Source: Salegentibacter sp. (GTDB taxonomy: Bacteria; Bacteroidota; Bacteroidia; Flavobacteriales; Flavobacteriaceae). From it: a stretch of DNA of 64,000 nt. The stretch is from the NCBI GenBank assembly GCA_017795085.1, contig CP051246.1, forward strand, positions 2,544,514 to 2,608,513, given 5' to 3'. Positions 35,804 through 44,605 of the stretch are shown one piece after another. The notes under the pieces are model-generated. The model worked only from the letters and a program-made list of their open reading frames with translations. It did no database searches and was not told where the DNA came from. The translations under genes and the position numbers were made by a program. Numbering within the stretch: position 1 is the stretch's first letter; every line of letters begins with the position of its first letter.

Positions 35804-38020
35804 ATGCGGACTATATTTTTTGCTTGTGTATATATTTTCTTTTTAGCTTCCGGGCTTTTTGCTCAGGAAGCAAAAGATGTAGAAGAAACCAGTGCGCAAA
35901 TTCAGGCATTGTTAGGAGAAGCCGAAGCATCAGTAAATATGATGGATTTTGATCTGGCCATCAAACAGCTAAACACCTCTTTAGCACTTTCAAAAACGAT
36001 AAACCATCAACGGTTTATAGCACTTTCCAGTAGTATTCTTGCAAAATTATATTATATCCGCCACGATTACGACCTGGCTGCTACCGAATTGCAGCGCGCC
36101 ATCAGTATTCAACGTAAGATTGAAGATAATGAAGGCCTGGCGTACAGTTATATAAATTATGCTAAAATTTTTAATGCACAACAAGACCTTAACCGTGCCA
36201 AACGCTACCTAAACCTCGCTGAAAAAATTTATACAAAAGAAGAAAACCACGAATATTTAGGCATAATATCGCTTAACAGGGCAGTGATTACTCTTAATTT
36301 AGAAAACAACCTGCAAAAAGCCCTGCAACATCTTGACCAGGCAAAAAACCTTCTTACAGAAAGTAAAAATGAGTATGAACATAGCCGCCTGTACTATTAC
36401 AGTAGTCGTGCAAATTTATTAACCGGCAATTTAGATAAGGCTATGCAAAACGCTGAAAAAGTTGAACAACTTAGCCTTAAAAATAATTACCAGGGAATGC
36501 TGATGAATACCAATAGGCTCATTAGTAATATTTATGAAGAAAGAGGCGACTCTGAAAATGCACTTACTTATCTTAAAACCAGTAATAATTTACGCGATTC
36601 TATATTTAGAAATAATAAAGAGGCTTTAGCCATGGAGGCCAACAGCAAATATGGTGTTGATGCCATGCAAAGCAGCCTTAATGAACTTGCCTTGCAAAAT
36701 GCTGAACAAAAACGCTCTTTAAAAGTAAATAAACTTACCACTATTTTAAGTATAGCGCTTATTACTATTTTATCCCTACTAACCTTCTCACTATACAAAA
36801 ACAACAATTTAAGAGCGCGGGCAAACAAATTATTACAAAAGAAAAACACCGAGCTTACCAAAGCCAAGGAAAATGCGGAAAAAGCTTCTTTAGCCAAAGC
36901 CCAATTCCTTTCTACCATTACACACGAATTGCGCACTCCGCTTTACGCCGTTACAGGACTTACGCATTTGTTACTGGAAGAAAACCCTTCTGAAAATCAA
37001 AAGGAACATTTGAATTCCCTTAAATTCTCGGGAGAATATTTGTTGTCATTAATCAATAATATTTTAGATCTCAACAAACTCGAGGCTAATAAGGTTGAAG
37101 TTTTAAAAACGAACTTTAACCTGAAAAAGCGAATTTCTGATGTATTGATAGCCTTAAAGAATTCAGCAGATGAAAAAAATACAAAAATCCATTTTGATTT
37201 CGATCCTACTATCCCGAAGGAATTAAAAGGCGACCCCGTTAAAATTGCTCAAATTTTGATCAACCTTATCGGAAATTCTATCAAATTCACTAAAGATGGT
37301 GATATATGGGTTTCGGTAGACAACATAAAACAAGACAACACCTTTATCTGGCTTGATTTTAAAATTAAAGACAATGGCGAAGGAATTAGTAAAGAAAACC
37401 AAAAAGCTATTTTTGAAAACTTCACCCAGGGCTCTACCCAAATTAACCGAAAGTTTGGAGGTACCGGCCTGGGACTTTCCATTGTAAAAAATTTACTGAC
37501 TTTACTTGGAAGTGAAATTACATTAAACAGTAATCTTGGCCAGGGCTCTTGCTTTTCTTTTCAGCTTAAATTTGAAACCCTAAACAGCCCTAAATTTCAA
37601 GATACTGAAAACAGGTCGTTAAATATTAATAATGACGCTATACAAGGTAAGACAATCCTCGTAGTTGAAGACAATAAGATCAACCAGATGATTACCCGAA
37701 AAATTCTTGAACGGAATAAAGTAGTTTGCATCCTGGCCAACAACGGGCAAACCGCTATTGAAAAAGTTAAATCTGAAGAACCAGACCTGGTGCTTATGGA
37801 CATCCATATGCCCGGCATCAGCGGGATTGAAGCTAGTAAAGAAATCAGGAAATTTAATAAAAAGATACCCATAATCGCCCTCACAGCAGTAACTTTAGAC
37901 AATAACCTTGAGGAGTTTTACAAAAATGGAATTAACGACATCATCCCAAAACCCTATAAAACTGAAGAATTCTTCAGTAAAATCAGCACACATATAACCA
38001 AAAGTGAATCAACGGCTTAG
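35804..38020 (+). CDS. TPR hybrid sensor histidine kinase/response regulator
   Basis: 738 residues. A signal peptide (MRTIFFACVYIFFLASGLFAQ) is followed by a periplasmic tetratricopeptide region (about 30-290) and one membrane helix (311-331). A short coiled coil leads to HisKA with phospho-accepting His374 (THELRTPLY). The HATPase_c domain carries LIGNSIKFTKDGD, DNGEGIS and GGTGLGLSIVKNLL. A C-terminal receiver has phospho-acceptor Asp666 (LVLMDIHMPG). No separate output regulator is adjacent. The signal is unknown; periplasmic TPRs suggest a protein or cell-wall cue. Confidence 0.93.
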   Translation: MRTIFFACVYIFFLASGLFAQEAKDVEETSAQIQALLGEAEASVNMMDFDLAIKQLNTSLALSKTINHQRFIALSSSILAKLYYIRHDYDLAATELQRAISIQRKIEDNEGLAYSYINYAKIFNAQQDLNRAKRYLNLAEKIYTKEENHEYLGIISLNRAVITLNLENNLQKALQHLDQAKNLLTESKNEYEHSRLYYYSSRANLLTGNLDKAMQNAEKVEQLSLKNNYQGMLMNTNRLISNIYEERGDSENALTYLKTSNNLRDSIFRNNKEALAMEANSKYGVDAMQSSLNELALQNAEQKRSLKVNKLTTILSIALITILSLLTFSLYKNNNLRARANKLLQKKNTELTKAKENAEKASLAKAQFLSTITHELRTPLYAVTGLTHLLLEENPSENQKEHLNSLKFSGEYLLSLINNILDLNKLEANKVEVLKTNFNLKKRISDVLIALKNSADEKNTKIHFDFDPTIPKELKGDPVKIAQILINLIGNSIKFTKDGDIWVSVDNIKQDNTFIWLDFKIKDNGEGISKENQKAIFENFTQGSTQINRKFGGTGLGLSIVKNLLTLLGSEITLNSNLGQGSCFSFQLKFETLNSPKFQDTENRSLNINNDAIQGKTILVVEDNKINQMITRKILERNKVVCILANNGQTAIEKVKSEEPDLVLMDIHMPGISGIEASKEIRKFNKKIPIIALTAVTLDNNLEEFYKNGINDIIPKPYKTEEFFSKISTHITKSESTA

Positions 38021-38172
38021 CAAGAAACATAGCACTAGTTCTCGATATGGCTTTGTCTCCACTAGCATTCTGAAAACCTAGTCAAATCAATGGAATTATT
38101 TCGGCAAAACTCTCCCTTCAGGATTAGGGCCTTTTACAAGTAACGGCAGGAGTACCGCAATTTCTTTAAGCC

Positions 38173-39270
38173 TTATTTTCTCACAATAAAATCCGTTATC
38201 ACCTTTCTAAAACCTGCTTCATTTTCCAGAAAGGCGGTTTCAATAGGCAGGTAAAACAAGGAGGTATCACCCAAACGATCTTTTAAACGCATATAATCTT
38301 TTTCTGTGGTAAGGACTTGTTTCTCTTTCTTTAATTCTGAAATTTCCTTATTAGAAAAATTATGATGATCGGGAAATTTATGATGCCGAAACTTTAAAGC
38401 TTTATTTTCCAGAAAATCAACTAAAGGTTGCGGATTAGCAATTCCGGTAACCAGGCAAAATTCATTTTTCTTCCAACTCTCCAATGTTAATTTCCCTGAG
38501 GTCGAAATAACTTTATCGGCATATTTAATAAAACTGAAAAAAAGTTGCTGATAATTCCTAAGCCTCAACTTGCGTCTAATTCTTTCCCGTTCCGGCAAAG
38601 TTAAGTTTGGCGGGCATTTGGTTATCACAACAATTTTTGCCCGATCTGCACCGTTTCTTGGTTCGCGGAGGTTTCCGGTAGGCAGCATAAAATCTTTTGC
38701 ATAAATATTACTATATGAGCTAAGCAAAATATTTAATCCCGCCTTTACTTTTCGGTGCTGAAAAGCATCATCTAAAAGTATTACCTCAGGTTTTTTATTC
38801 AATAAATTTTCGATACCGCGTTGCCGGTTGGCATCAACGGCCACAAAGGTTTTGGGGTATTTAATTTTAAATTGCAAAGGTTCATCACCAACTTCAACAG
38901 CGGCTTCTGTACCTTCCAATAAATAATAGCCCTTTGTTTTACGTTTATAACCACGACTTAAGCTTGCCACCCGGTAATCATTCCCTAGAAGGCCCAGTAA
39001 ATACTCAATCATGGGGGATTTTCCCGTACCTCCGGTATTCAAATTCCCCACACAAATCACAGGAATACTATAAGATTTAGATTTAAAAATCCCGGCGTCA
39101 TACAATCTATTTCTAAGCCAGGTTATCAAACCATAGAGCAAAGAAAAAGGCAACAGGGTTTTTCTTAAAACGCCTCCAGCCACACTCCTGAAGTATTTTA
39201 TAGAAAAAACTTTCTGATTCGAGGCAGGCCTCGGAGAATTTGAATCTCGATTATCGAGTAAAATCTTCAT
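38173..39270 (-). CDS. lpxK: Tetraacyldisaccharide 4'-kinase (lipid A synthesis)
   Basis: 365 residues. Kinase P-loop GNLNTGGTGKSP, then LSRGYKRKTKGY, VILLDDAFQHRKV and LTTEKDYMRL identify LpxK, which phosphorylates the lipid A disaccharide at the inner membrane. The recognisable protein starts near LRKTLLPFSLLYGLITWLRN (residues 36-55). The first 35 residues include text encoded by a dispersed 47-bp repeat (39217-39263) also found at 45843. The start codon at 39270 lies just beyond that repeat, so the N-terminus may have been acquired. Confidence 0.93.
   Translation of the reverse strand: MKILLDNRDSNSPRPASNQKVFSIKYFRSVAGGVLRKTLLPFSLLYGLITWLRNRLYDAGIFKSKSYSIPVICVGNLNTGGTGKSPMIEYLLGLLGNDYRVASLSRGYKRKTKGYYLLEGTEAAVEVGDEPLQFKIKYPKTFVAVDANRQRGIENLLNKKPEVILLDDAFQHRKVKAGLNILLSSYSNIYAKDFMLPTGNLREPRNGADRAKIVVITKCPPNLTLPERERIRRKLRLRNYQQLFFSFIKYADKVISTSGKLTLESWKKNEFCLVTGIANPQPLVDFLENKALKFRHHKFPDHHNFSNKEISELKKEKQVLTTEKDYMRLKDRLGDTSLFYLPIETAFLENEAGFRKVITDFIVRK
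39217..39263. repeat. Dispersed 47-bp palindromic repeat, copy 1 (inside lpxK 5' end)
   Basis: 41 of 47 bases match 45843-45889. It contains two small palindromes: GAGGCAGGCCTC and CTCGAT-T-ATCGAG. On the minus strand it is read as the N-terminus of LpxK (LLDNRDSNSPRPASN). Confidence 0.8.
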
Positions 39271-39289
39271 ACAGGCAGCAGATATTATT

Positions 39290-39297
39290 TATATTTG
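39290..39297 (+). promoter_or_regulatory. Possible -7 box for the Nif3-like gene
   Basis: TATATTTG fits the Bacteroidota -7 consensus TAnnTTTG and lies 59 bp before the Nif3-like gene. No TTG is found 17-23 bp upstream. Confidence 0.4.
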
Positions 39298-39355
39298 AAG
39301 CTGGCCACTAAAATAACAAAAAGCCATTTGACAATTTAAATTTCTCTAAAGAAGA

Positions 39356-40450
39356 ATGAAAATTCAGGAAGTTATAAACCTTATTGAAGATTTTGCCCCC
39401 ACCCGCTATGCTGAAGATTTTGATAATGTAGGTTTGTTGGTAGGCCGCCCGGAAACTGAAGTAACCGGGGCTCTAATCACTCTAGACACCCTGGAAAGTG
39501 TTGTGGATGAAGCCATTGAAAAAGGTTGCAATCTTATTATCAGTTTTCATCCTATTATTTTTTCAGGATTAAAAAAACTGAATGGCAATGGACACGTAGA
39601 ACGTACGGTAATTAAAGCTATTGAAAACAAAATTGCAATTTACGCCATTCATACTGCACTGGATAACCAGTTTAACGGTGTAAACGCAATGATTTCTGAA
39701 AAACTCGGATTAAAAAACCGAAAAATCCTGATTCCACGGAAAGATTCCATAAAAAAGCTTACCGTTTTTGTTCCCCATAAAAATGCTGATGCGGTTAGAA
39801 ATTCACTTTTTAAAGCCGGTGCCGGGAATATAGGTAATTATGATAATTGCAGTTTTAATCTAAAAGGTTCCGGTAGCTTTAAACCCAATGAAGAAGCAAA
39901 TCCAGTAATCGGGGAACACGGAAAAGTTCATTTTGAAGAAGAAACCCAAATTGGGCTTACCTACGCCGCCCATTTAGAATCTAAGATATTAAACGCACTT
40001 TTTACGGCCCATCCTTATGAAGAAGTAGCTTATGAAATTACTAGCCTGGAAAACGAAAATCAGCATTTAGGGATGGGGATGATTGGGGAATTAGCAAGCC
40101 CTACCGAAGAAACTATATTTTTAAAACAGGTAAAAAAGACTTTTAACTGTGGCTGTATTAGGCACAGCGAACTCTCAGGAAAAAAAGTAAAAAAAGTGGC
40201 GGTTTTGGGCGGCAGCGGTAGTTTTGCGATAAGTGCCGCAAAAAAAGCCGGTGCTGATGTTTATATTACGGCCGATTTAAAATATCATGATTTTTACAGG
40301 GCCGGGAATAACCTGGTTTTAGCCGATATTGGCCATTATGAAAGTGAGCAGTTCACAAAAAATTTACTACATTCTTATTTGACAAAAAAAATTAGTAATT
40401 TTGCACTTATTTTAGCAGAGACAAATACCAATCCTATCAAGTATATTTAA
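39356..40450 (+). CDS. Nif3-like dinuclear metal-centre protein (NGG1p-interacting-factor-3 family)
   Basis: 364 residues. Conserved text MKIQEVINLIEDFAPTRYAE, DNVGLLVGRP, ISFHPIIFSG, AIHTALDNQFNGVNAMI, and VAVLGGSGSFAISAAKKAGADVYITADLKYHDF. The His and Asp residues bind two metals in a ring-shaped hexamer. The long middle insertion (about 130-230, with AHPYEEVAYEI) is the usual PII-like insert. It has been tied to GTP cyclohydrolase-I type 2 naming, but the function remains open. It starts 2 bp before the coiled-coil gene, the common arrangement in Bacteroidota. Confidence 0.9.
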   Translation: MKIQEVINLIEDFAPTRYAEDFDNVGLLVGRPETEVTGALITLDTLESVVDEAIEKGCNLIISFHPIIFSGLKKLNGNGHVERTVIKAIENKIAIYAIHTALDNQFNGVNAMISEKLGLKNRKILIPRKDSIKKLTVFVPHKNADAVRNSLFKAGAGNIGNYDNCSFNLKGSGSFKPNEEANPVIGEHGKVHFEEETQIGLTYAAHLESKILNALFTAHPYEEVAYEITSLENENQHLGMGMIGELASPTEETIFLKQVKKTFNCGCIRHSELSGKKVKKVAVLGGSGSFAISAAKKAGADVYITADLKYHDFYRAGNNLVLADIGHYESEQFTKNLLHSYLTKKISNFALILAETNTNPIKYI

Positions 40451-40452
40451 CT

Positions 40453-41235
40453 ATGGCGAAAAAAAACGAAGTTACTGTAGAAGAGAAGCTAAGAGCATTG
40501 TACGATCTTCAGCTGGTTGACTCCAGAATTGATGAAATTAGAAACGTACGAGGCGAGCTTCCCTTAGAAGTGGAAGATTTAGAAGATGAAGTAGCCGGAT
40601 TAAACACTCGTTTAGAAAAATTAGATGCCGATATCGAGGTGATCGAAAATGATATTAAGAGCAAGAAAAACCAGATAGACGAATCTAAAGCCACCATCAA
40701 AAAGTATTCTGAACAGCAAAAAAACGTACGGAACAACCGTGAGTTTAATGCGCTTTCTAAGGAAGTTGAATTCCAAGAACTGGAAATAGAACTTGCTGAA
40801 AAACATATTCGGGAGTATAAAGCTAAAATCGAGCAGAAAAAAGAGGTGATTGATCAAACCAAAGAACGCGTTAACGAAAGGCAAAAACACCTGGAACACA
40901 AGAAAAACGAACTCGACGAAATTTTAGCTGAAACTGAAAAGGAAGAACAGGCACTTATCAAAAAGTCTGACGAATTAGGACAGAATATTGAAGAACGTTT
41001 GGTTAAAGCATACCGGCGAATTCGCAGTAATGTAAAAAATGGTCTGGCCATTGTACCGGTAGAACGTGGTGCTTCCGGAGGTTCTTACTTCACTATTCCT
41101 CCACAGGTGATTATGGAAATTGCCGGCCGCAAAAAAATCATCACCGATGAGCATAGCGGTAGAATTTTGGTTGATGAAGAATTGGCCAAAGAAGAACAGG
41201 AAAAAATGGACAATTTGTTCAAGAAAGTAAGTTAA
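40453..41235 (+). CDS. Coiled-coil protein of the CT398/zinc-ribbon family, with zinc ligands lost
   Basis: 260 residues. A long antiparallel coiled coil (about 20-185) is followed by the family's C-terminal ribbon. The usual CxxC...C..C ligands are replaced: ASGGSYFTIPP has Ser208 and Ser211, and ITDEHSGRIL has Asp232 and Ser235. The fold pattern (FTIPPQ, RKKII, GRILVDEE) is kept, so the domain probably persists without zinc. The family is thought to act around nucleic acids or secretion, but no role is proven. It is co-transcribed with the Nif3-like gene and ends in a clear terminator. Confidence 0.85.
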   Translation: MAKKNEVTVEEKLRALYDLQLVDSRIDEIRNVRGELPLEVEDLEDEVAGLNTRLEKLDADIEVIENDIKSKKNQIDESKATIKKYSEQQKNVRNNREFNALSKEVEFQELEIELAEKHIREYKAKIEQKKEVIDQTKERVNERQKHLEHKKNELDEILAETEKEEQALIKKSDELGQNIEERLVKAYRRIRSNVKNGLAIVPVERGASGGSYFTIPPQVIMEIAGRKKIITDEHSGRILVDEELAKEEQEKMDNLFKKVS

Positions 41236-41256
41236 TTTAGACTTATACATAAAAAC

Positions 41257-41282
41257 AAACCCGGAACATTGCTTTCGGGTTT
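41257..41282 (+). terminator. Rho-independent terminator after the coiled-coil gene
   Basis: AAACCCG (41257-41263) pairs with CGGGTTT (41276-41282). The stem extends inward through a G-T pair and two A-T pairs, and the T-run continues to 41286. Confidence 0.9.
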
Positions 41283-41588
41283 TTTTATGCTTTAATTTCA
41301 AAAACTACACTACTCCTCAGATCAACAAATACTCACAAGAGTAAAATATATACTACATTTAATTACTAATGCTGATACCCCGCAAAAATAGAACATACTT
41401 CCCGGAAAGGAATTACAAATAATAATAATAATTTGGTGTGAAATTTGATATATTATTAATTCCCACCGATGGGTTTAATACCTCGAGTTTGTTGATTAAT
41501 GCAGAGAAACATAATTATTACGGCACAGTCAATCGACAACAACAAGATTTAAATTTGTAATGAACCCCATATTAAAATAAAAAAACCT
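41283..41588. other. Intergenic stretch before msrA
   Basis: 306 bp, AT-rich. A TAAATTTG box at 41550-41557 is the only likely promoter part for msrA. No gene was found. Confidence 0.45.
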
Positions 41589-42248
41589 ATGATAAAACAA
41601 CTTATAATCCTCACCACTTTTCTTCTGATTTCCTGTGGAAATAATGCCCAGGAAACCGTAACCAGACCTGAAATAGCTAATGCCGATCCTCTTGAAGCAC
41701 CTTCTAAGAACGGATTTGAACGGGCGTATTTTGCCAGTGGTTGCTTTTGGTGTGTAGAAGCTATTTATGAAAGTCTGGAAGGCGTAAATGAATCGATTTC
41801 AGGTTATGCCGGCGGGCATACCAAAAACCCGACTTATAAAGAAAGTAATACCGGAAAAACCGGTCACGCAGAAGCTGTAGAAGTATTTTATGACCCCGAG
41901 GTGATAAGTTTTAAAACTCTGATAGAAGTGTATTTCGGCTCTCAAGATCCAACTCAGGTAAATGGTCAGGGTCCGGATAACGGATCGCAATATCGCTCTA
42001 TTATATTCTATCAGAATGAAAAACAAAAAGAGATTATTGAAAAAGTAAAAAGTGAAGTAGCCAAAAATTATGAGAAGCCAATCGCTGCTGAAATACTGCC
42101 CTTTTTAAAATTCTGGAAAGCCGAAAACTACCACCAAGATTACGAAAAACGAAACCCGAATAATTCTTATGTCCAAAAAGTATCTATTCCCCGGTTAAAC
42201 CGCTTTAAAGAAAAATTTCCGGAACTGCTTAAAAAAGAGGCTCATTGA
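41589..42248 (+). CDS. msrA: Peptide-methionine (S)-S-oxide reductase, lipoprotein form
   Basis: 219 residues. The lipoprotein signal ends FLLISC (Cys16). The active site is SGCFWCVEAIYESLEGV with Cys52. Further family text: GYAGGHTKNPTYKES, TGHAEAVEVFYDP, DPTQVNGQGPDNGSQYRS and AENYHQDY. It reduces S-form methionine sulfoxide. The lipid anchor places it outside the cytoplasm, suggesting repair of oxidised envelope proteins. Confidence 0.95.
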   Translation: MIKQLIILTTFLLISCGNNAQETVTRPEIANADPLEAPSKNGFERAYFASGCFWCVEAIYESLEGVNESISGYAGGHTKNPTYKESNTGKTGHAEAVEVFYDPEVISFKTLIEVYFGSQDPTQVNGQGPDNGSQYRSIIFYQNEKQKEIIEKVKSEVAKNYEKPIAAEILPFLKFWKAENYHQDYEKRNPNNSYVQKVSIPRLNRFKEKFPELLKKEAH

Positions 42249-42485
42249 TTTAGATGAAAGTTGAGAGTTCATAATAGGAAGTGAAAATCTCTCATAGAAT
42301 TTAACCTCATCCCAGACTCCAATCCGGGATATCATCCCGAAAAAGGCTGTACTGCATACCAGTTCTCGATACGCTCTCTCCTCCCAACAGAACTGTTCGG
42401 ACGCAACACAACATGAAAATTTCAATTTGCATCTCTAAGCTGGCACCTAGCATTTTCATCCTTTCGTTATAGCAAAGAAGACTTC
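42249..42485. other. Intergenic region with worn dispersed repeats
   Basis: Contains pieces such as CATCCCAGACTCCAATCCGGGAT (42309-42331) and CCGGGATATCATCCCG, and AGTTCTCGATACGCTCT (42361-42377). They look like fragments of palindromic intergenic repeats. A similar AGTTCTCGATA lies at 38037. No gene was seen. Confidence 0.45.
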
Positions 42486-43664
42486 CTATAAATAAAACAA
42501 ATCTGCTGCAATACCATCACTCAAAAATTTTCCTTTTGCGGTGATATGAAATATCCCATCTTTCTCTTCCAAAAGCCCTTCAGCTAACAACAAAATTGTG
42601 TTTTTAAAAAAATAATCCTGAAACTCCGCGCCAAACTTCTGATCTATCTCTTTTGTATTCGCACCAAATTTTGTCCGAAGTCTTGTCATTATATATTCAT
42701 TATATTTATCAGCAGTAGAGAGTTTTTCAGTTTGTTGCGGGATTTTATTTTCAGCAATTGCACTATTATACAGTGCATTATTGCTCACATTCCATTTTCT
42801 AAAGTCTCCATCAAAAGAATGAGCAGCAGGACCAATACCCAGGTAAGGATTCCCCAACCAATAAGCCGTATTATTTCTGGAAAAATAACCTGGTTTTCCA
42901 AAATTTGAAAACTCATAATGTTCAAATCCGTTAGCGATAAGCTTCTCTACCAAAACCTCAAAATGTTTTCTTGCCATGGCATCATCTACCGCTTTAACTT
43001 TGCCTTTTTCAATAAACTTTTCCAACGCGGTATTTGGCTCTATGGTAAGCGCATAGCTGGAAATATGCGGAATTTCCAAATCCAAAGCAATCTTAAGGTT
43101 ATCTTTCCAGCGTTTATCACTCATTCCCGGCACCCCGTAAATCAAATCGATAGAGATATTATCAAAATAATTTTTAGCCAGTTTAATGCTTTTTAAAGCC
43201 TCGTGAGCATTATGCGCGCGGTTCATCAATTTCAAATCTTCTTCAAAAAAAGACTGTACACCAATACTCAACCGGTTTACCTGCGATTCAGCAAGCATTT
43301 TTATTTTTTCTTCGGAAAGATCATCGGGATTGGCCTCCAGTGTAATTTCAGGGTTTTCTGAAATTTTATAATACTTAAAAATTGTATTAAAAATTAACTG
43401 AAGTTCTTCAGCGGAAAGCAAACTGGGAGTTCCCCCGCCAAAGTAAATCGTCTCAAACTGGATATCATGCAGCTCATTTTTTCGTAATTCCAACTCCCGG
43501 CAAAGCATCTTAACCAACTGCCCCTTTTTCTTGAGCGAAGTTGAAAAATGGAAATCACAATAATGACAGGCCTGTTTGCAAAACGGGATATGAATGTATA
43601 GAGAAGCAAAAGCCTCCCCTGGCCCCTCTGAAGGTGGAGGGTTCTTATGAGCTACAGTATTCAC
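42486..43664 (-). CDS. hemW: HemW-like radical SAM protein (haem chaperone family)
   Basis: 392 residues. The radical-SAM cluster is Cys29, Cys33 and Cys36 (FCKQACHYCDFHF). Further text: IYFGGGTPSLLSAEEL, LEANPDDL, RLSIGVQSF, and YEFSNFGKPGYFSRHN-like (YEFSNFGKPGYFSRNNTAYW). HemW binds haem and delivers it to membrane proteins; older annotation calls it HemN. It starts with GTG overlapping the ruvC stop by 4 bp (GTGA). Residues 8-18 (NPPPSEGPGEA) are encoded by a GC-rich palindromic repeat, an unusual N-terminal addition. Confidence 0.93.
   Translation of the reverse strand: MNTVAHKNPPPSEGPGEAFASLYIHIPFCKQACHYCDFHFSTSLKKKGQLVKMLCRELELRKNELHDIQFETIYFGGGTPSLLSAEELQLIFNTIFKYYKISENPEITLEANPDDLSEEKIKMLAESQVNRLSIGVQSFFEEDLKLMNRAHNAHEALKSIKLAKNYFDNISIDLIYGVPGMSDKRWKDNLKIALDLEIPHISSYALTIEPNTALEKFIEKGKVKAVDDAMARKHFEVLVEKLIANGFEHYEFSNFGKPGYFSRNNTAYWLGNPYLGIGPAAHSFDGDFRKWNVSNNALYNSAIAENKIPQQTEKLSTADKYNEYIMTRLRTKFGANTKEIDQKFGAEFQDYFFKNTILLLAEGLLEEKDGIFHITAKGKFLSDGIAADLFYL
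43611..43641. repeat. Palindromic repeat fragment inside the hemW 5' end
   Basis: A pyrimidine/purine-rich inverted piece (GCCTCCCCTGGCCCCTCTGA, then AGGTGGAGGG). It resembles the GC-rich intergenic repeats common in Flavobacteriaceae and is read in frame as PPPSEGPGEAF. Confidence 0.5.
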
Positions 43665-44260
43665 TTCTTTGATTTTTTTCCTCGTAAATTAACAGATGTC
43701 ACTCCTCCTTTGGAAGTTGGGGAGCTATTTTGTTTTACAAAAGCATCCCAACCGGAATAGCTTTTTCCCACCTGGGTACGCCCGGAATTATAAAAATGGC
43801 AAACCGCAGCAGCAAGTCCGTCTGTAGAATCCAGGTTTTTAGGAAGTGACTTTAGCTTCAGCAAACTTTGGAGCATTCTGGCTACCTGTTCCTTGCTGGC
43901 ATTTCCGTTTCCGGTAATCGCCATTTTTATTTTCTTAGGAAGATATTCCGTAATAGGAATCTGCCGGGAAAGTCCTGCAGCCATCGCTACACCCTGAGCC
44001 CGACCAAGTTTCAACATTGACTGCACGTTTTTTCCGAAGAAAGGTGCTTCAATGGCTATTTCATCCGGGTTAAAAGAATCAATAAGTTCAATAGTTCGCT
44101 CAAAAATCAATTTTAACTTGATATAGGGATCGGAATATTTAGTAAGCTGTAATTCATTAAGCTGAAGGAACTCCATCTTTTTATCCATCACTTTTATGAG
44201 GCCAAACCCCATAATTGTGGTTCCCGGATCAATTCCTAAAATAATTTTTTCACTTCTCAA
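43661..44260 (-). CDS. ruvC: Crossover junction endodeoxyribonuclease RuvC
   Basis: 199 residues. Catalytic acids: Asp11 (GIDPGTTIMGFG), Glu in IAIEAPFFGKN near 70, and Asp in LDSTDGLAAAVCHF near 145. It resolves Holliday junctions with RuvAB. Relatives stop soon after WDAFVKQN; here about 20 residues follow (SSPTSKGGVTSVNLRGKK), again encoded by a palindromic repeat. hemW follows with a 4-bp overlap. Confidence 0.95.
   Translation of the reverse strand: MRSEKIILGIDPGTTIMGFGLIKVMDKKMEFLQLNELQLTKYSDPYIKLKLIFERTIELIDSFNPDEIAIEAPFFGKNVQSMLKLGRAQGVAMAAGLSRQIPITEYLPKKIKMAITGNGNASKEQVARMLQSLLKLKSLPKNLDSTDGLAAAVCHFYNSGRTQVGKSYSGWDAFVKQNSSPTSKGGVTSVNLRGKKSKK
43701..43725. repeat. Palindromic repeat fragment inside the ruvC 3' end
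   Basis: ACTCCTCCTTTGGAAGTTGG followed by GGAGC forms an imperfect hairpin and is read in frame as the RuvC tail (SPTSKGG). It is of the same general type as 43611-43641. Confidence 0.5.
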
Positions 44261-44605
44261 ACCTAAAATTCAATTTTGCTGAAAAAGTACGCATTCTTAA
44301 TCGCCCCTACAAAAATATACATGCTTTCTTAAAAAGCTCTCACTCGACCTCTATACGGGAAGAAGAGTTTATTCTAATCAACAACCTCAGGGAAAGCCCA
44401 CGCCGTATGTCTCGGAAAAACTTGTCTCGATCGAGACAAGTCCCGGCGTATTAAACCAATTGGGAGAAATAAACTTCAAAATATATTGGCACCCTTTAAA
44501 ATCAACCGTCACCCCGAACACCCATCCGGGAACTAAACTTTAATTGCACCTCCAATTTTCCGATTTAACTTTTACCTTCGTACCCCTAACTTTGCACTTA
44601 ACAAA
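44261..44605. other. Intergenic region with a long palindrome
   Basis: 345 bp. It holds the 50-bp palindromic repeat at 44400-44449 and a worn repeat piece near 44508-44534 (CACCCCGAACACCCATCCGGG). A TAACTTTG box at 44587-44594 precedes the decayed glycosyltransferase and may be its old promoter. Confidence 0.5.
44400..44449. repeat. 50-bp palindromic element with a perfect 20-bp core
   Basis: CTTGTCTCGATCGAGACAAG (44421-44440) is a perfect palindrome. ACGCCG (44400-44405) and CGGCGT (44444-44449) form an outer inverted pair. The word CGAGACAAG recurs in the dispersed repeat at 45843-45889. Confidence 0.8.

Noticed and set aside
44400..44449. Replication origin or partition site
   Set aside because: No DnaA boxes, dnaA, parA or parB nearby; the palindrome fits a dispersed repeat better.
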